A stretch of DNA of 64,000 nt from Radicibacter daui (lineage in GTDB: Bacteria > Pseudomonadota > Alphaproteobacteria > Radicibacterales > Radicibacteraceae). The notes under the pieces are model-generated. The model was not told where the DNA came from and did not search any database. It saw only the letters and a list, made by a program, of their open reading frames with translations. Made by a program: the position numbers and the translations under genes. Shown piece after piece: positions 24,867 through 33,145 of this stretch (the stretch's first letter is position 1; each line of letters starts with the position of its first letter). The DNA lies in NCBI GenBank assembly GCA_030657355.1, contig CP131056.1, forward strand, positions 3,988,501 to 4,052,500, read 5' to 3'.

Positions 24867-24903
24867 AAAACGCCCATCCCGGCCCCGGGGTGGGCGTTTT
24901 TGC
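24867..24903. terminator. Terminator of the pnt operon
   Basis: A 10-bp stem (24867-24876 with 24891-24900) has a GC-rich loop and ends in T4-T5 on the plus strand, 48 nt after the pntB stop. Confidence 0.85.
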
Positions 24904-24974
24904 ATGGGAAAACGGGTCCTTAGAGGCCACCCGGGGACAAACGGGGCGGACCATCAGAAGGAGGACCGGAAATC

Positions 24975-25277
24975 ATGCGCGCCATCATGATCGTAGCCGC
25001 CGCCGGCGCCCTGTTCGTGGCCGCCGCCCATGCTTCCACCCCGCGCGCCTGGACGGAATTTCGCGAGCGCGTCGAGACCAGCTGCCGGCAGGCCGCCGCC
25101 GCTCAGGACGTGGCGCCCGCCAGTGAAACCTTGAAGATCCGCGTGAACCCGGAAGGTTCGGAGAGCTACGGCGTCGCCATGGTGACCGGCCCCGCTACCG
25201 ACCATAAGGAAATGCGCATCTGCATCTATGACAAGAAAAGCGGCGACGTAGAGATCACCCAGCCCTTTGAGAGTTAA
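24975..25277 (+). CDS. Small exported protein of unknown function
   Basis: This is a 100-aa protein with a signal peptide (MRAIMIVAAAGALFVAAAHA) and a short mature part with two cysteines (TSCRQ and RICIYD), which could form a disulfide in the periplasm. The remainder (ETLKIRVNPEGSESYGVAMVTG) looks like a small beta-rich fold. GGAGGACCGG lies upstream of the ATG. It is isolated between the pnt terminator and the threonine aldolase gene. I do not recognise the family. Confidence 0.65.
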   Translation: MRAIMIVAAAGALFVAAAHASTPRAWTEFRERVETSCRQAAAAQDVAPASETLKIRVNPEGSESYGVAMVTGPATDHKEMRICIYDKKSGDVEITQPFES

Positions 25278-25402
25278 GGCCGCGAGCCGGGCGGCTATCA
25301 CCACCCCTGATGCCGCATCAGCCTAATTCATTGGACAGGGGCGGGCTCCGGGCCGCTAAGGTGGCACCTCTTTCGCCAACCAGAGCCGCCGAAGCCCGCC
25401 CG

Positions 25403-26431
25403 ATGAGCCCGATCCGTTACGATTTCCGCAGCGATACCGTCACCCGCCCCTCCGCCGCCATGCGCACCGCCATGGCCAATGCCGAGGTGGGCGATGATGT
25501 GTTTGGCGATGACCCGACACTGAACCGGCTGGAAGCGCTGGCCGCCGACATGCTGGGCAAGGAAGCCGCGCTTTTCCTGCCCTCCGGCACCCAGTCCAAC
25601 CTCACCGCCCTGATGGCCCATTGCGGGCGCGGCGATGAATATATCGTCGGGCAGAACCAGCATGCCTATCGCTGGGAAGCCGGCGGCGCTGCCGTGCTGG
25701 GCAGCATCCAGCCGCAGCCGCTGGAGAACGAGGCGGACGGCACCATCCCGCTGGAAAAGATCGAGGCCGCGATCAAGCCGGATGATTTCCACTATGCCCG
25801 CACACGCCTGCTCAGCCTTGAAAACACCATCGGCGGCAAGGTGCTGAGCCTCGACTACATGCGCTCGGCCATCGAGCTTGCCCGGCGGCATGGCCTCAAT
25901 ACGCATCTGGATGGCGCCCGTATCTTCAATGCGGCGACCGCCCTCGGCGTGCCGGTGGCGGAGGTGGCCGCCGGGTTCGATACCGTCTCCGTCTGCCTGT
26001 CAAAGGGCCTTGGCGCCCCGGTCGGCTCCGTGCTGGTCGGCCGCAAGGATCTGGTCGAGGCCGGACGCCGCATCCGCAAGATGCTGGGTGGCGGCATGCG
26101 CCAGGCCGGCATTCTGGCTGCTGGCGGCATCCATGCGCTGGAAAACAATGTGGCGCGCCTTGCCGACGATCATGCCAATGCCCTGCGCCTTGCCGAAGGG
26201 CTGCGCAGCTTCAATGGCCTGACGCTGGAATTGCCGCAGACCAACATCCTTTTCGTCCGCGTAGCGCCGGAAATCGCCGCGGATTACAGCGCCCATCTGG
26301 AAGCCCATGGTGTTGGCATCACCGGCACCTATGACGGCAGCCGCCAGCGCTGGGTCACGCATCTGGATGTGGATAGCGCCGCCATCGACGCGGCGCTTGC
26401 CATTACGCGCGACTTCTTCGCCGCGCGGTAA
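25403..26431 (+). CDS. ltaE: Low-specificity L-threonine aldolase
   Basis: This 342-aa PLP enzyme cleaves L-threonine or allo-threonine to glycine and acetaldehyde. Family landmarks are IRYDFRSDTVTRPSAAM, EVGDDVFGDDPT, the THLDGARIFNA PLP-contact segment, and the Schiff-base lysine in SVCLSKGLGAPVGSVLVG. The C-terminus (WVTHLDVD) is typical. The ATG at 25403 gives the usual N-terminus; the frame continues upstream with a non-conserved stretch. It appears to be monocistronic. Confidence 0.92.
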   Translation: MSPIRYDFRSDTVTRPSAAMRTAMANAEVGDDVFGDDPTLNRLEALAADMLGKEAALFLPSGTQSNLTALMAHCGRGDEYIVGQNQHAYRWEAGGAAVLGSIQPQPLENEADGTIPLEKIEAAIKPDDFHYARTRLLSLENTIGGKVLSLDYMRSAIELARRHGLNTHLDGARIFNAATALGVPVAEVAAGFDTVSVCLSKGLGAPVGSVLVGRKDLVEAGRRIRKMLGGGMRQAGILAAGGIHALENNVARLADDHANALRLAEGLRSFNGLTLELPQTNILFVRVAPEIAADYSAHLEAHGVGITGTYDGSRQRWVTHLDVDSAAIDAALAITRDFFAAR

Positions 26432-26452
26432 GACCCGGCCTCTGCCCGCCGG

Positions 26453-26881
26453 TCAGGCGGCGGCCGTGGCGCTCGCGATCTGGCGCATGCGCTGGATCAT
26501 CGCGCCAAGGCCGCTGCCGCGATTGGTGCTGAGAAATTTTTTCAGATCGAGCCGCTCGAAACTCTCTTCCACAGGGAGAGACAGGATTTCGGCCGGGGTG
26601 AGGCCGCTATGGAGACCCACCAGCAAGGCGGCAAGGCCCTTCACGATAATGCTATCGCTGTCGGCCACGAACTTGAGCGCCCCCGGCCGGGCGGCATCAG
26701 GCTCGGCAATCAGCCACACCTTGGACTGGCAGCCCCGCACCAGATTGGCCTCGTCATGCAGCGCCGGCGGAGCGGGCGGCAGCTTGCGGCCAAGATCGAT
26801 GATGTACTGGTAACGCTCGTCCCAGTCGCCCAGCAGGTCGAAATTCTCTTCAAGCTCGTCGAGGGTCAGCGAGGGAGGCAT
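26453..26881 (-). CDS. sufE: SufE-type sulfur acceptor protein
   Basis: This 142-aa protein accepts persulfide sulfur from SufS for iron-sulfur cluster assembly. The active-site cysteine is Cys51 (LVRGCQSKVWL), in the same position as in E. coli SufE. The N-terminal ENFDLLGDWDERYQYIIDLGRKLP is diagnostic. No suf operon is present in the window. It is 38 nt downstream of the phosphatase gene on the same strand, so they may share a transcript. Confidence 0.93.
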   Translation of the reverse strand: MPPSLTLDELEENFDLLGDWDERYQYIIDLGRKLPPAPPALHDEANLVRGCQSKVWLIAEPDAARPGALKFVADSDSIIVKGLAALLVGLHSGLTPAEILSLPVEESFERLDLKKFLSTNRGSGLGAMIQRMRQIASATAAA

Positions 26882-26919
26882 GGAGGCTCTGTTTCCAGGG
26901 ATCGTAAGGGGGCGAGACG

Positions 26920-27486
26920 TCAGTGCGTCTCGTGCAGGAAGGTCTCTTCCCGGAAATAGGCAGGCTGGCGCGGATTGCCACGCACCAGTTCACAATTGGC
27001 GGCGTCATAGCCTGTCATGCAGCGAATCACGCCCCAATGGCAGACCACCAGTGTGCTTTCGGCGTGCGGGCCTTCATTGAGGGCGGTGATGAATCGCCGG
27101 CAACGTTCGATCAGCCCGCTTTCCGGCTCCGGCTGGTGCGGCCACCAGCGCTCGGCCACATGGGCGAAATTGACCATCGGGAACCGGCCAGCGAGTTCAA
27201 CGGGCGGGGAGCCGATATTACAGGACTCCACGCCCCATTCGCCGATCAGCGGCTCCACCTCGATGCCGATGCCAAGCTCGGCAGTGGCCAGCAAGGCCGT
27301 TTCCACCGCGCGGGAATAGGGGCTCGCCACGATGCGCGTGATGTGCTTGCCGCGCAGCTTTTCTGCGGCGCCGCGCGCCTGCTGGCGGCCCAGATCGGTC
27401 AGCGGTGCATCGATCACCCCGGGGTCGATCCCGGTGGCGTTGTAATGCAGGTTGAACACCGACTGGCCGTGGCGCAGCAACAGCAT
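26920..27486 (-). CDS. Histidine phosphatase (phosphoglycerate-mutase-like) family protein
   Basis: This 188-aa protein has the RHG motif (LLLRHGQSVFN) with the phospho-accepting His near residue 6 and the second catalytic histidine in LVVCHWGVIRC. The ASPYSRAVETA segment is also typical. The family includes phosphoglycerate mutases and small-molecule or protein phosphatases; the substrate cannot be assigned. It is transcribed towards sufE. The ATG at 27486 is followed immediately by the family beta strand, so no longer start is needed. Confidence 0.85.
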   Translation of the reverse strand: MLLLRHGQSVFNLHYNATGIDPGVIDAPLTDLGRQQARGAAEKLRGKHITRIVASPYSRAVETALLATAELGIGIEVEPLIGEWGVESCNIGSPPVELAGRFPMVNFAHVAERWWPHQPEPESGLIERCRRFITALNEGPHAESTLVVCHWGVIRCMTGYDAANCELVRGNPRQPAYFREETFLHETH

Positions 27487-27826
27487 CGCCCGTCTCTCCT
27501 CACCATTTTCTTCAGCTGACGCCCATGGTCATAGCCCACCCTGCCATGGAGCGCGAGCGCTGAACGGGCAGATCTGTATTTCACATTAATGCATTGGTGA
27601 ACTTATGCATTTGACAAAATCCGCGCGCACATGATCTACATATTCACGCCGGCCAATGTTGGTTAAGGCACACTCGACTTGTGAAATTAAGCAATCCGCT
27701 TGCGCCGAGACGGCGAGGAAAACCTAGCGAACAGCGTCGTTTTCCGTGGAGCCGCCAAATTACAGGCAGGACTGCGCAAATACCGGAACGGCTTTAACGC
27801 CCCGAACCGGAGAAAGTGCGAAGACC
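27487..27826. other. Divergent regulatory region upstream of the APS reductase gene
   Basis: These 340 bases have no supported gene. They contain an AT-rich patch (27580-27660) with a direct repeat of TGCATT 20 nt apart and a TTGACA at 27611-27616, a plausible -35 box. No convincing -10 lies at the standard distance. Sulfate-assimilation genes are usually under CysB-type control, but I cannot identify a site. Confidence 0.45.
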
Positions 27827-28579
27827 ATGTCGGATATCAGCTCTTTGCCGGCCGCCCTGCAGGACAAGGTCAATGCCGTGCGCGCCCAGCTTTCCGAAGC
27901 GGTGCTGCGCCATGGCAGCATCACGCTCGCCAACAGCCTTGGCGCCGAGGATATGGTGCTGACCGACATCGTGGCGCGCGAATTTCCCGGCATCAAAATC
28001 TTCATGCTCGATACCGGCCGCCTGCATCAGGAGACCTACGCTCTGCTGCAGAAGGTTGAAGAACGCTACGGCAAGGTGGTCGAGGTTTATTACCCGCAGG
28101 CCGAAGCCGTGCAGGACTATGTGCGCACCAACGGCATCAACGGGTTTTATGAGTCGGTAGAGCTGCGCAAATCCTGCTGCTTCGTGCGCAAGGTGGAACC
28201 GCTGCGCCGCGCCCTTGCCGGCCACAGCGCCTGGATTACCGGCCTGCGCCGCCAGCAGTCCGTCACCCGCACCGAGCTTGCGCTTGAGGAATGGGATGCC
28301 GGCAACGGCCTTTACAAGCTGAGCCCGCTCGCCGACTGGAGCGAGAAGGAAGTGTGGAACTACATTCGCACTCTCGAGATTCCCTACAACGAGCTGCACG
28401 ACCGCTTCTTCCCCTCCATCGGCTGCGCCCCCTGCACCCGCGCCATCACCGTGGGCGAAGATGTGCGTGCCGGCCGCTGGTGGTGGGAACAGCCGGAAGC
28501 CAAGGAGTGCGGCCTGCATGCCCGTATCCCGGCGGCTGCCAGCTCCGCCCTGCCCTCACGTACCCGTTCTGCCGCCTGA
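27827..28579 (+). CDS. cysH: Adenylyl-sulfate (APS) reductase, [4Fe-4S] type of CysH
   Basis: This 250-aa enzyme reduces activated sulfate to sulfite in assimilatory sulfur metabolism. The four cluster cysteines are present: Cys117 and Cys118 (KSCCFV) plus Cys200 and Cys203 (GCAPC). The catalytic cysteine is Cys228 (KECGLH). The Cys-Cys/Cys-x2-Cys set marks thioredoxin-dependent reductases that use APS, in contrast to the cluster-free PAPS reductase of E. coli. The ATG at 27827 is used; the frame continues upstream without homology. No other cys genes are next to it. Confidence 0.92.
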   Translation: MSDISSLPAALQDKVNAVRAQLSEAVLRHGSITLANSLGAEDMVLTDIVAREFPGIKIFMLDTGRLHQETYALLQKVEERYGKVVEVYYPQAEAVQDYVRTNGINGFYESVELRKSCCFVRKVEPLRRALAGHSAWITGLRRQQSVTRTELALEEWDAGNGLYKLSPLADWSEKEVWNYIRTLEIPYNELHDRFFPSIGCAPCTRAITVGEDVRAGRWWWEQPEAKECGLHARIPAAASSALPSRTRSAA

Positions 28580-28633
28580 TCAGGCCCCGCCCGTCCGTTT
28601 CAAGTTTCCTGTCCCAACTTCCCGGATTACGGG

Positions 28634-28666
28634 GGGCGCCGGCCAAAACCGGCGCCCTTTCTTTTT
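28634..28666 (+). terminator. Terminator after cysH
   Basis: A perfect 9-bp GC stem (28634-28642 with 28649-28657), a 6-nt loop and the T-rich tail TTTCTTTTT lie 55 nt after the cysH stop. Confidence 0.88.
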
Positions 28667-28806
28667 GCCCCCCGGCTTACCATCTGCTGAACATCAGCAA
28701 TGAGCCGGAGCAACGGGCGAGCCGGGTTGATCCCGGCGCCCCGCTCGCCTAAACGAACGGAGGCCGCCTTGTGCCGTGGCCGCCTGTCAGTTGAGGGAAG
28801 CCGTTC

Positions 28807-29499
28807 TTGAGCCTCGATCATAACCAGCCCCCCGAGGGTTCCGCCCCGCAGCAGAACCCCGCTCCGCGCCAGCCCATCTTCAACCTGCCGCGGGTGCTGA
28901 TTGTCCTGATCGTCCTCAACATTCTGGCCTATGCGCTGCCGTACCTGCTGCTGGATGCACAGACCCGCGCGCTGCTGATCTACAGCTGGAGCTTCATCCC
29001 CGCGCGCCTTGCCGTGATGCATGATTTCAGCGTGGAGGGTCTGGCGACCTTCGTCAGCTACCAGTTCCTGCACGCCTCCATCGACCATATCGCCATCAAC
29101 ATGCTGACGCTGGCAGCCATCGGCTCCGCCATCGCGCGCGTGCTGGGGCCATGGCGCACGTTGGTGCTCTATTTCGCCAGCGGCATCCTGGCCATGGTGG
29201 TGCAGCTTGCCCTCACCCCCAGCGCCGAGCAGCCCATCGTCGGCGCCTCGGGCAGCATCGCCGGACTTTTTGGCGGCTTCATCATCCTGATGGCGCGGGC
29301 GCGCGAGATCACCGGCCGCGTCGGCCGCATCTGGCCCATTGCCATTGCCTGGGTGCTGATCAGCGCCGTTGCCGGTTTCATCGGCGCGCCCGATGGTTCC
29401 TCGGTGGCGTGGATTGCCCATATCGGTGGTTTTATCGCCGGCATGGCGCTGATGCCCTTCCTGATGCCGGCGATCAAGGCTCCGCCACCGGGCCGCTAA
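28807..29499 (+). CDS. Rhomboid-family intramembrane serine protease
   Basis: This is a 230-aa membrane protein with about six helices. The catalytic serine is in GASGSIAGLFGG (Ser148), the catalytic histidine is His205 (AWIAHIGGFIAG), and the helix-2 H-x3-N motif is His94/Asn98 (HIAIN). Rhomboids cut transmembrane substrates within the bilayer; natural substrates are rarely known. The start is TTG at 28807 with GAGGGAAG upstream. The N-terminal ~25 residues are Pro/Gln-rich and cytoplasmic. Confidence 0.9.
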   Translation: MSLDHNQPPEGSAPQQNPAPRQPIFNLPRVLIVLIVLNILAYALPYLLLDAQTRALLIYSWSFIPARLAVMHDFSVEGLATFVSYQFLHASIDHIAINMLTLAAIGSAIARVLGPWRTLVLYFASGILAMVVQLALTPSAEQPIVGASGSIAGLFGGFIILMARAREITGRVGRIWPIAIAWVLISAVAGFIGAPDGSSVAWIAHIGGFIAGMALMPFLMPAIKAPPPGR

Positions 29500-29523
29500 A
29501 GACCGGCGGGACGGCCTGCGCCT

Positions 29524-30165
29524 TCAGGCTGCCAGAAGCTGCTTTACCCGTTCGTAATCGCCAATCAGTTCGCGCGTGCCCACAAGCTGTATCTGCTCAC
29601 CCACTGGCAACAGCAGGGCCGGCACGCCGGAAAGACCAAGCCCGTTCATAAGCCGCCGCCCGGCCTCGATGCGGGCTGCCGTCTCGACCGCCAGTGCCTC
29701 GTCCCCGGCCACGAGGCCGGCGAACTGCGCCCCGTCGAAGCCAAACTCGGCCGCCAGTTCGCCCAGCACGTCCGTGCTCGTCACATCGCGGCCTTCCGCC
29801 CAGCGCCCCTTCTGCACCCGGCGCAGGAAAGCCCGCTCGAGCGCTGGCTTTTCCCGCCGCACCAGCGTCAGCGCCGTTGTGGCAGGCCCGCTATCGAGCA
29901 GGGTGCCCGGCATCAGCACGTTCTGGCGGTAGGCCTCGCCGAAGGGCAATCCCGACATCGCCGCCACCCGCTGGTCGGCGGACCAGATATAGCTGGCAAA
30001 CTCCGCCGTCAGCGGGCGCACACCCTCGCCGGCAAACAGCCCGACCGGTACCAGCTCTGCCGCCAGCCCGGCTTCGGCCTCCAGCCGCTCCATGCTGCCA
30101 GAGACGGCGTAACACCAGCCGCAAAAAGGATCGAAGAGATAGGTCGGGCCGGAGAGCGGGTTCAT
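29524..30165 (-). CDS. DsbA-family (FrnE-like) thiol-disulfide oxidoreductase
   Basis: This 213-aa thioredoxin-fold protein has the active site CGWC (Cys15 and Cys18 in FDPFCGWCYA) and a helical insert, as in cytoplasmic DsbA/FrnE-like proteins. The C-terminal SGVPALLLPVGEQIQLVG carries the cis-proline. There is no signal peptide, so it acts in the cytoplasm. The ATG at 30165 is preferred to one 12 codons upstream. It is divergent from an HxlR-type regulator with an N-terminal cysteine, a pair that suggests thiol- or electrophile-stress control. Confidence 0.86.
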   Translation of the reverse strand: MNPLSGPTYLFDPFCGWCYAVSGSMERLEAEAGLAAELVPVGLFAGEGVRPLTAEFASYIWSADQRVAAMSGLPFGEAYRQNVLMPGTLLDSGPATTALTLVRREKPALERAFLRRVQKGRWAEGRDVTSTDVLGELAAEFGFDGAQFAGLVAGDEALAVETAARIEAGRRLMNGLGLSGVPALLLPVGEQIQLVGTRELIGDYERVKQLLAA

Positions 30166-30412
30166 GGCGGTGGGTTTTCCGGACTGGTGGAGAAAAGGCA
30201 CTTTAAAGGTGCGGCGCTAATACCACACCAATCAACTTGCCACTGTCGGCCGCTTCATGGCCGGGTGGCATCGGGCATGGTATTTCTGTAATCCCTGATG
30301 CGACAAAATGGCAGACGCTACTGCCAGCATAGAGCCGCGAGCCGCCCCTTCTGACTTGAGGGCGAGGCGGCAAGGCCGGGAACGATCCGGCAAGAGGGCG
30401 GGGATTTAGACC

Positions 30413-30850
30413 ATGGCGCTGCACAAACAGGCTCCGGAAGACGTGGCAGGCTGCCCGGTCCGGGATGTGATTAACCGCTTCGGCAATCGCTGGAGCCTGC
30501 TGGTCGTCATTTGCCTGAAGGACGGCACAAAGCGCTTTACCGCCATCAAGCGCGATATCGAGGACATTTCCCAGCGCATGCTGGCCCAGACCTTGCGCCA
30601 GCTGGAGCAGGATGGCCTCGTGAGCCGCACGGTGGTGCCCTCCACCCCGCCGCGTGTCGATTATGCGCTGACCGACCTTGGCCGCTCGCTGATGACGCCG
30701 CTGGATGCGCTGGTGAAATGGGCCAGCGACAATCATGACGCCATCCTTGACGCCCGCGCCAGCTGGCAGGCCCCACCCTGCGCTTCTGCCTGCAATGAAG
30801 CGGATGACGAGCCGGCAGGGACGCCCCGCCAGCCGGAGTCCGTGGGTTAA
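30413..30850 (+). CDS. HxlR-family winged-helix regulator
   Basis: This 145-aa transcription factor has the HxlR pattern: CPVRDVINRFGNRWSLLVVICLKDGTKRFTAIKRDIEDISQRMLAQTLRQLEQDGLVSRTV, followed by a wing and dimer helix (YALTDLGRSLMTPL). Cys14 is at the position used by redox- or electrophile-sensing HxlR proteins. The C-terminus is a short disordered tail that contains two more cysteines. It is divergent from the DsbA-like gene, its probable target. Its stop region overlaps the convergent SRPBCC gene by 4 nt. Confidence 0.9.
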   Translation: MALHKQAPEDVAGCPVRDVINRFGNRWSLLVVICLKDGTKRFTAIKRDIEDISQRMLAQTLRQLEQDGLVSRTVVPSTPPRVDYALTDLGRSLMTPLDALVKWASDNHDAILDARASWQAPPCASACNEADDEPAGTPRQPESVG

Positions 30851-31245
30851 GGCTGTTCCAGCAGCGCCTTCAATGTCCTGAGGTCGCGCCGCACCCAGTC
30901 GGCATCGGCGGCAAATTTTGCGTCATCCATGCCCGGCTGGCGAAAGAGCGTGAGCGTTACCTCACAGCCCTCGCCATTGGGGATGAGGCGCAGCGGCACA
31001 TAAACTTCCACCCCCGGCGCCAGCTCCACCCAGTGGTCGAGCACGCCATAGAGGTTGGTGGGGGTAAAGCGGATGGTCACCGGCCCTTCCGGCCCCATCG
31101 CCACCCACCGATCCCCTTCCCGGCGCAGCGAATGGCCAAGGCCCGATGCCCAGTCATTGAAGCTCAGCGGATCGGCAAGGCGGCCATAGGCGCGCCGCCA
31201 GTCGCAGGCGATGGAGAGGGTGAGCGGCAAGGTCTCGAGCATCAT
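30847..31245 (-). CDS. SRPBCC-family (START-like) protein
   Basis: This 132-aa protein has the opening strand of a polyketide-cyclase/START-like fold (LETLPLTLSIACDWRRAYGRLADPLSFNDWASGLG), a central VTIRFTPTNLYGVLDHWVEL and a final long helix (DDAKFAADADWVRRDLRTLKALLEQ). The family binds small hydrophobic ligands in a cavity; the ligand here is unknown. It is 11 nt upstream-side of the FMN glutamate-synthase-like gene stop and convergent with the HxlR gene. Confidence 0.75.
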   Translation of the reverse strand: MMLETLPLTLSIACDWRRAYGRLADPLSFNDWASGLGHSLRREGDRWVAMGPEGPVTIRFTPTNLYGVLDHWVELAPGVEVYVPLRLIPNGEGCEVTLTLFRQPGMDDAKFAADADWVRRDLRTLKALLEQP

Positions 31246-31256
31246 TTCCGGAAACC

Positions 31257-32864
31257 TCAGGCCGGTACGGAAAGTTCAAAACTGTCCGCCCGGGCAATCT
31301 TCCAGGCATCGCCGTAGAAGGGATGACGCACGGTGCCGCCAAGCAGTTCGCCCGGCTCAAGGAAGGGATAGAGCTGGGAATAAAGCTTGATCTCCGTATC
31401 GCTGACCCGCCGCGCCAGATGATGCGCCTTCACCTGCGCCGGATGGCTGAGCCCGGCCGAGGCCAGCATGTCGGAAAGCGCCTTCAGCGTATTGCGGTGG
31501 AAATTGTGGACGCGCTCTGCCTTGTCCGGCACCACCAGCGCGCGCTGGCGCAGCTGGTCCTGCGTGGCGACACCCGTGGGGCAACGATTGGTGTGGCAGC
31601 TCATCGACTGCACACAGCCGATCGCGAACATGAAACCGCGCGCCGCATTGGTCCAGTCCGCGCCCAGCGCCAGCAGGCTGGCGATATCGAAGGCGCTGAC
31701 CACCTTGCCGGCGGCGCCGATGCGGATTTGCTGGCGCAGCCCCGCCCCCACCAGCGTGTTATGGACGAGCAGCAACCCCTCGCGCATCGGCGTGCCAAGA
31801 TGGTTGGAGAACTCGACCGGCGCGGCGCCGGTGCCGCCCTCGCCGCCATCCACCACGATGAAGTCCGGGCGAATGCCTGTCTCCAGCATGGCCTTGACAA
31901 TGCCCATGAACTCCCACGGATGGCCGAGGCAGAGCTTGAAGCCGACCGGCTTGCCACCGGAAAGCTCCCGCAGCCGGGCAACGAACTCCATGAGGCCGAC
32001 CGGCGTGGAAAAGGCGCTGTGGGAGGGCGGGGAGATACAATCCTCCCCCATCGCCACGCCGCGCGTTTCGGCAATCTCCGCCGTCACCTTGGCGGCCGGC
32101 AGGATGCCGCCATGGCCGGGTTTGGCCCCCTGGCTCAGCTTGATCTCGATCATCTTGACCTGATCGTTTTGCGCCTGCGCCGCAAACTTCTCCGGATCGA
32201 AATGCCCGTCCTTCGTGCGGCACCCGAAATAGCCGCTCGCCACTTCCCAGATGATATCGCCGCCGTGGCGGCGGTGATGCGGGCTGATGGAGCCCTCACC
32301 GGTGTCATGGGCGAAGTTGCCGAGTTTGGCGCCCTTGTTGAGTGCCTGGATGGCATTGGCGCTGAGCGAGCCGAAGCTCATGGCCGAGATGTTGAAGACG
32401 GAGGCTGAATAGGGCTTCTTGCACTGGTCGCCGCCTACCGTGATGCGGAAACTCTGCGGATCGGACGCCACTACGGGCTTTGCCGAATGGCCCATGAACT
32501 CATAGCCGTTGAGATAAACGTCCCTCAGCGTGCCGAAGGGATGTTCACTCGCCTCCTGCTTGGCGCGGGCATAAACGAGGGAGCGCTGCTCGCGCGAGAA
32601 CGGCATGCCGTCCTCATCGGATTCCATCAGATACTGGCGGATTTCCGGGCGGATCATCTCGACGAGCCAGCGGATATGGCCCAGCACCGGGTAGTTGCGC
32701 TGGATGGAATGGTGCGGTTGCCAGAGATCGCGCAGACCCATGAGGCTGAGAAACGCGGCGATGATGAAAACCGGCCACAGCCAGTCGGCCCTGCTCAGGA
32801 AAACTGCACTCAGCAGTGTGATGAGGATGCAGACAGCGAGGGTGGTAAAGCGGCTGGGGCGCAA
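31257..32864 (-). CDS. FMN-binding glutamate-synthase-family protein, membrane-anchored
   Basis: This 535-aa protein has two N-terminal membrane helices (LAVCILITLLSAVFLS and LWPVFIIAAFLSLMGL) followed by a complete glutamate synthase central/FMN domain: SAMSFGSLSANAIQALNKGA, IKLSQGAKPGHGGILP, VVDGGEGGTGAAPVEF. A 3Fe-4S cluster motif is present (GCVQSMSCHTNRCPTG). It lacks the N-terminal amidotransferase domain of GltB, so it is not a complete glutamate synthase. It may be a membrane-linked FMN oxidoreductase of unknown substrate. A TTG at 32864 with GGAGGAGA upstream is chosen as start; the longer frame to 32969 lacks such a site. Confidence 0.88.
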   Translation of the reverse strand: MRPSRFTTLAVCILITLLSAVFLSRADWLWPVFIIAAFLSLMGLRDLWQPHHSIQRNYPVLGHIRWLVEMIRPEIRQYLMESDEDGMPFSREQRSLVYARAKQEASEHPFGTLRDVYLNGYEFMGHSAKPVVASDPQSFRITVGGDQCKKPYSASVFNISAMSFGSLSANAIQALNKGAKLGNFAHDTGEGSISPHHRRHGGDIIWEVASGYFGCRTKDGHFDPEKFAAQAQNDQVKMIEIKLSQGAKPGHGGILPAAKVTAEIAETRGVAMGEDCISPPSHSAFSTPVGLMEFVARLRELSGGKPVGFKLCLGHPWEFMGIVKAMLETGIRPDFIVVDGGEGGTGAAPVEFSNHLGTPMREGLLLVHNTLVGAGLRQQIRIGAAGKVVSAFDIASLLALGADWTNAARGFMFAIGCVQSMSCHTNRCPTGVATQDQLRQRALVVPDKAERVHNFHRNTLKALSDMLASAGLSHPAQVKAHHLARRVSDTEIKLYSQLYPFLEPGELLGGTVRHPFYGDAWKIARADSFELSVPA

Positions 32865-33079
32865 GGGATACTTCTCCTCCGGCTGGCGGAAACCTGACGG
32901 GCGGGGAGTTGACGGGCAAGGCCGGCAGAACGCCGGCCCGGACATTCCCGCAAGGCGGGTTCGGGCCATCCTGGGCGGCCCTATCCGCGTAATCTAGGCC
33001 AGTCTTGCTGAAAAACGAGCGCCCGCCCAAGCGGCAAATTGAAACGCCACCGGGCGGAAGGCTTCAGCCGGCAAAAATA

Positions 33080-33114
33080 AAAACCTGCCCCGGCAAGCGC
33101 CGGAGCAGGTTTTT
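33080..33114. terminator. Terminator after the aldo/keto reductase gene
   Basis: A hairpin with A4-A5 on one side and T5 on the other (33080-33114) lies downstream of the minus-strand reductase gene. In the other orientation it could also stop transcription. Confidence 0.85.
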
Positions 33115-33145
33115 GTCGGTCCGCTGACAACGCAGCCGGCTTGCC

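Noticed and set aside
27827-28579. Annotation as PAPS reductase
   Set aside because: The four cysteines CC/CxxC that ligate the 4Fe-4S cluster mark the APS-using type.
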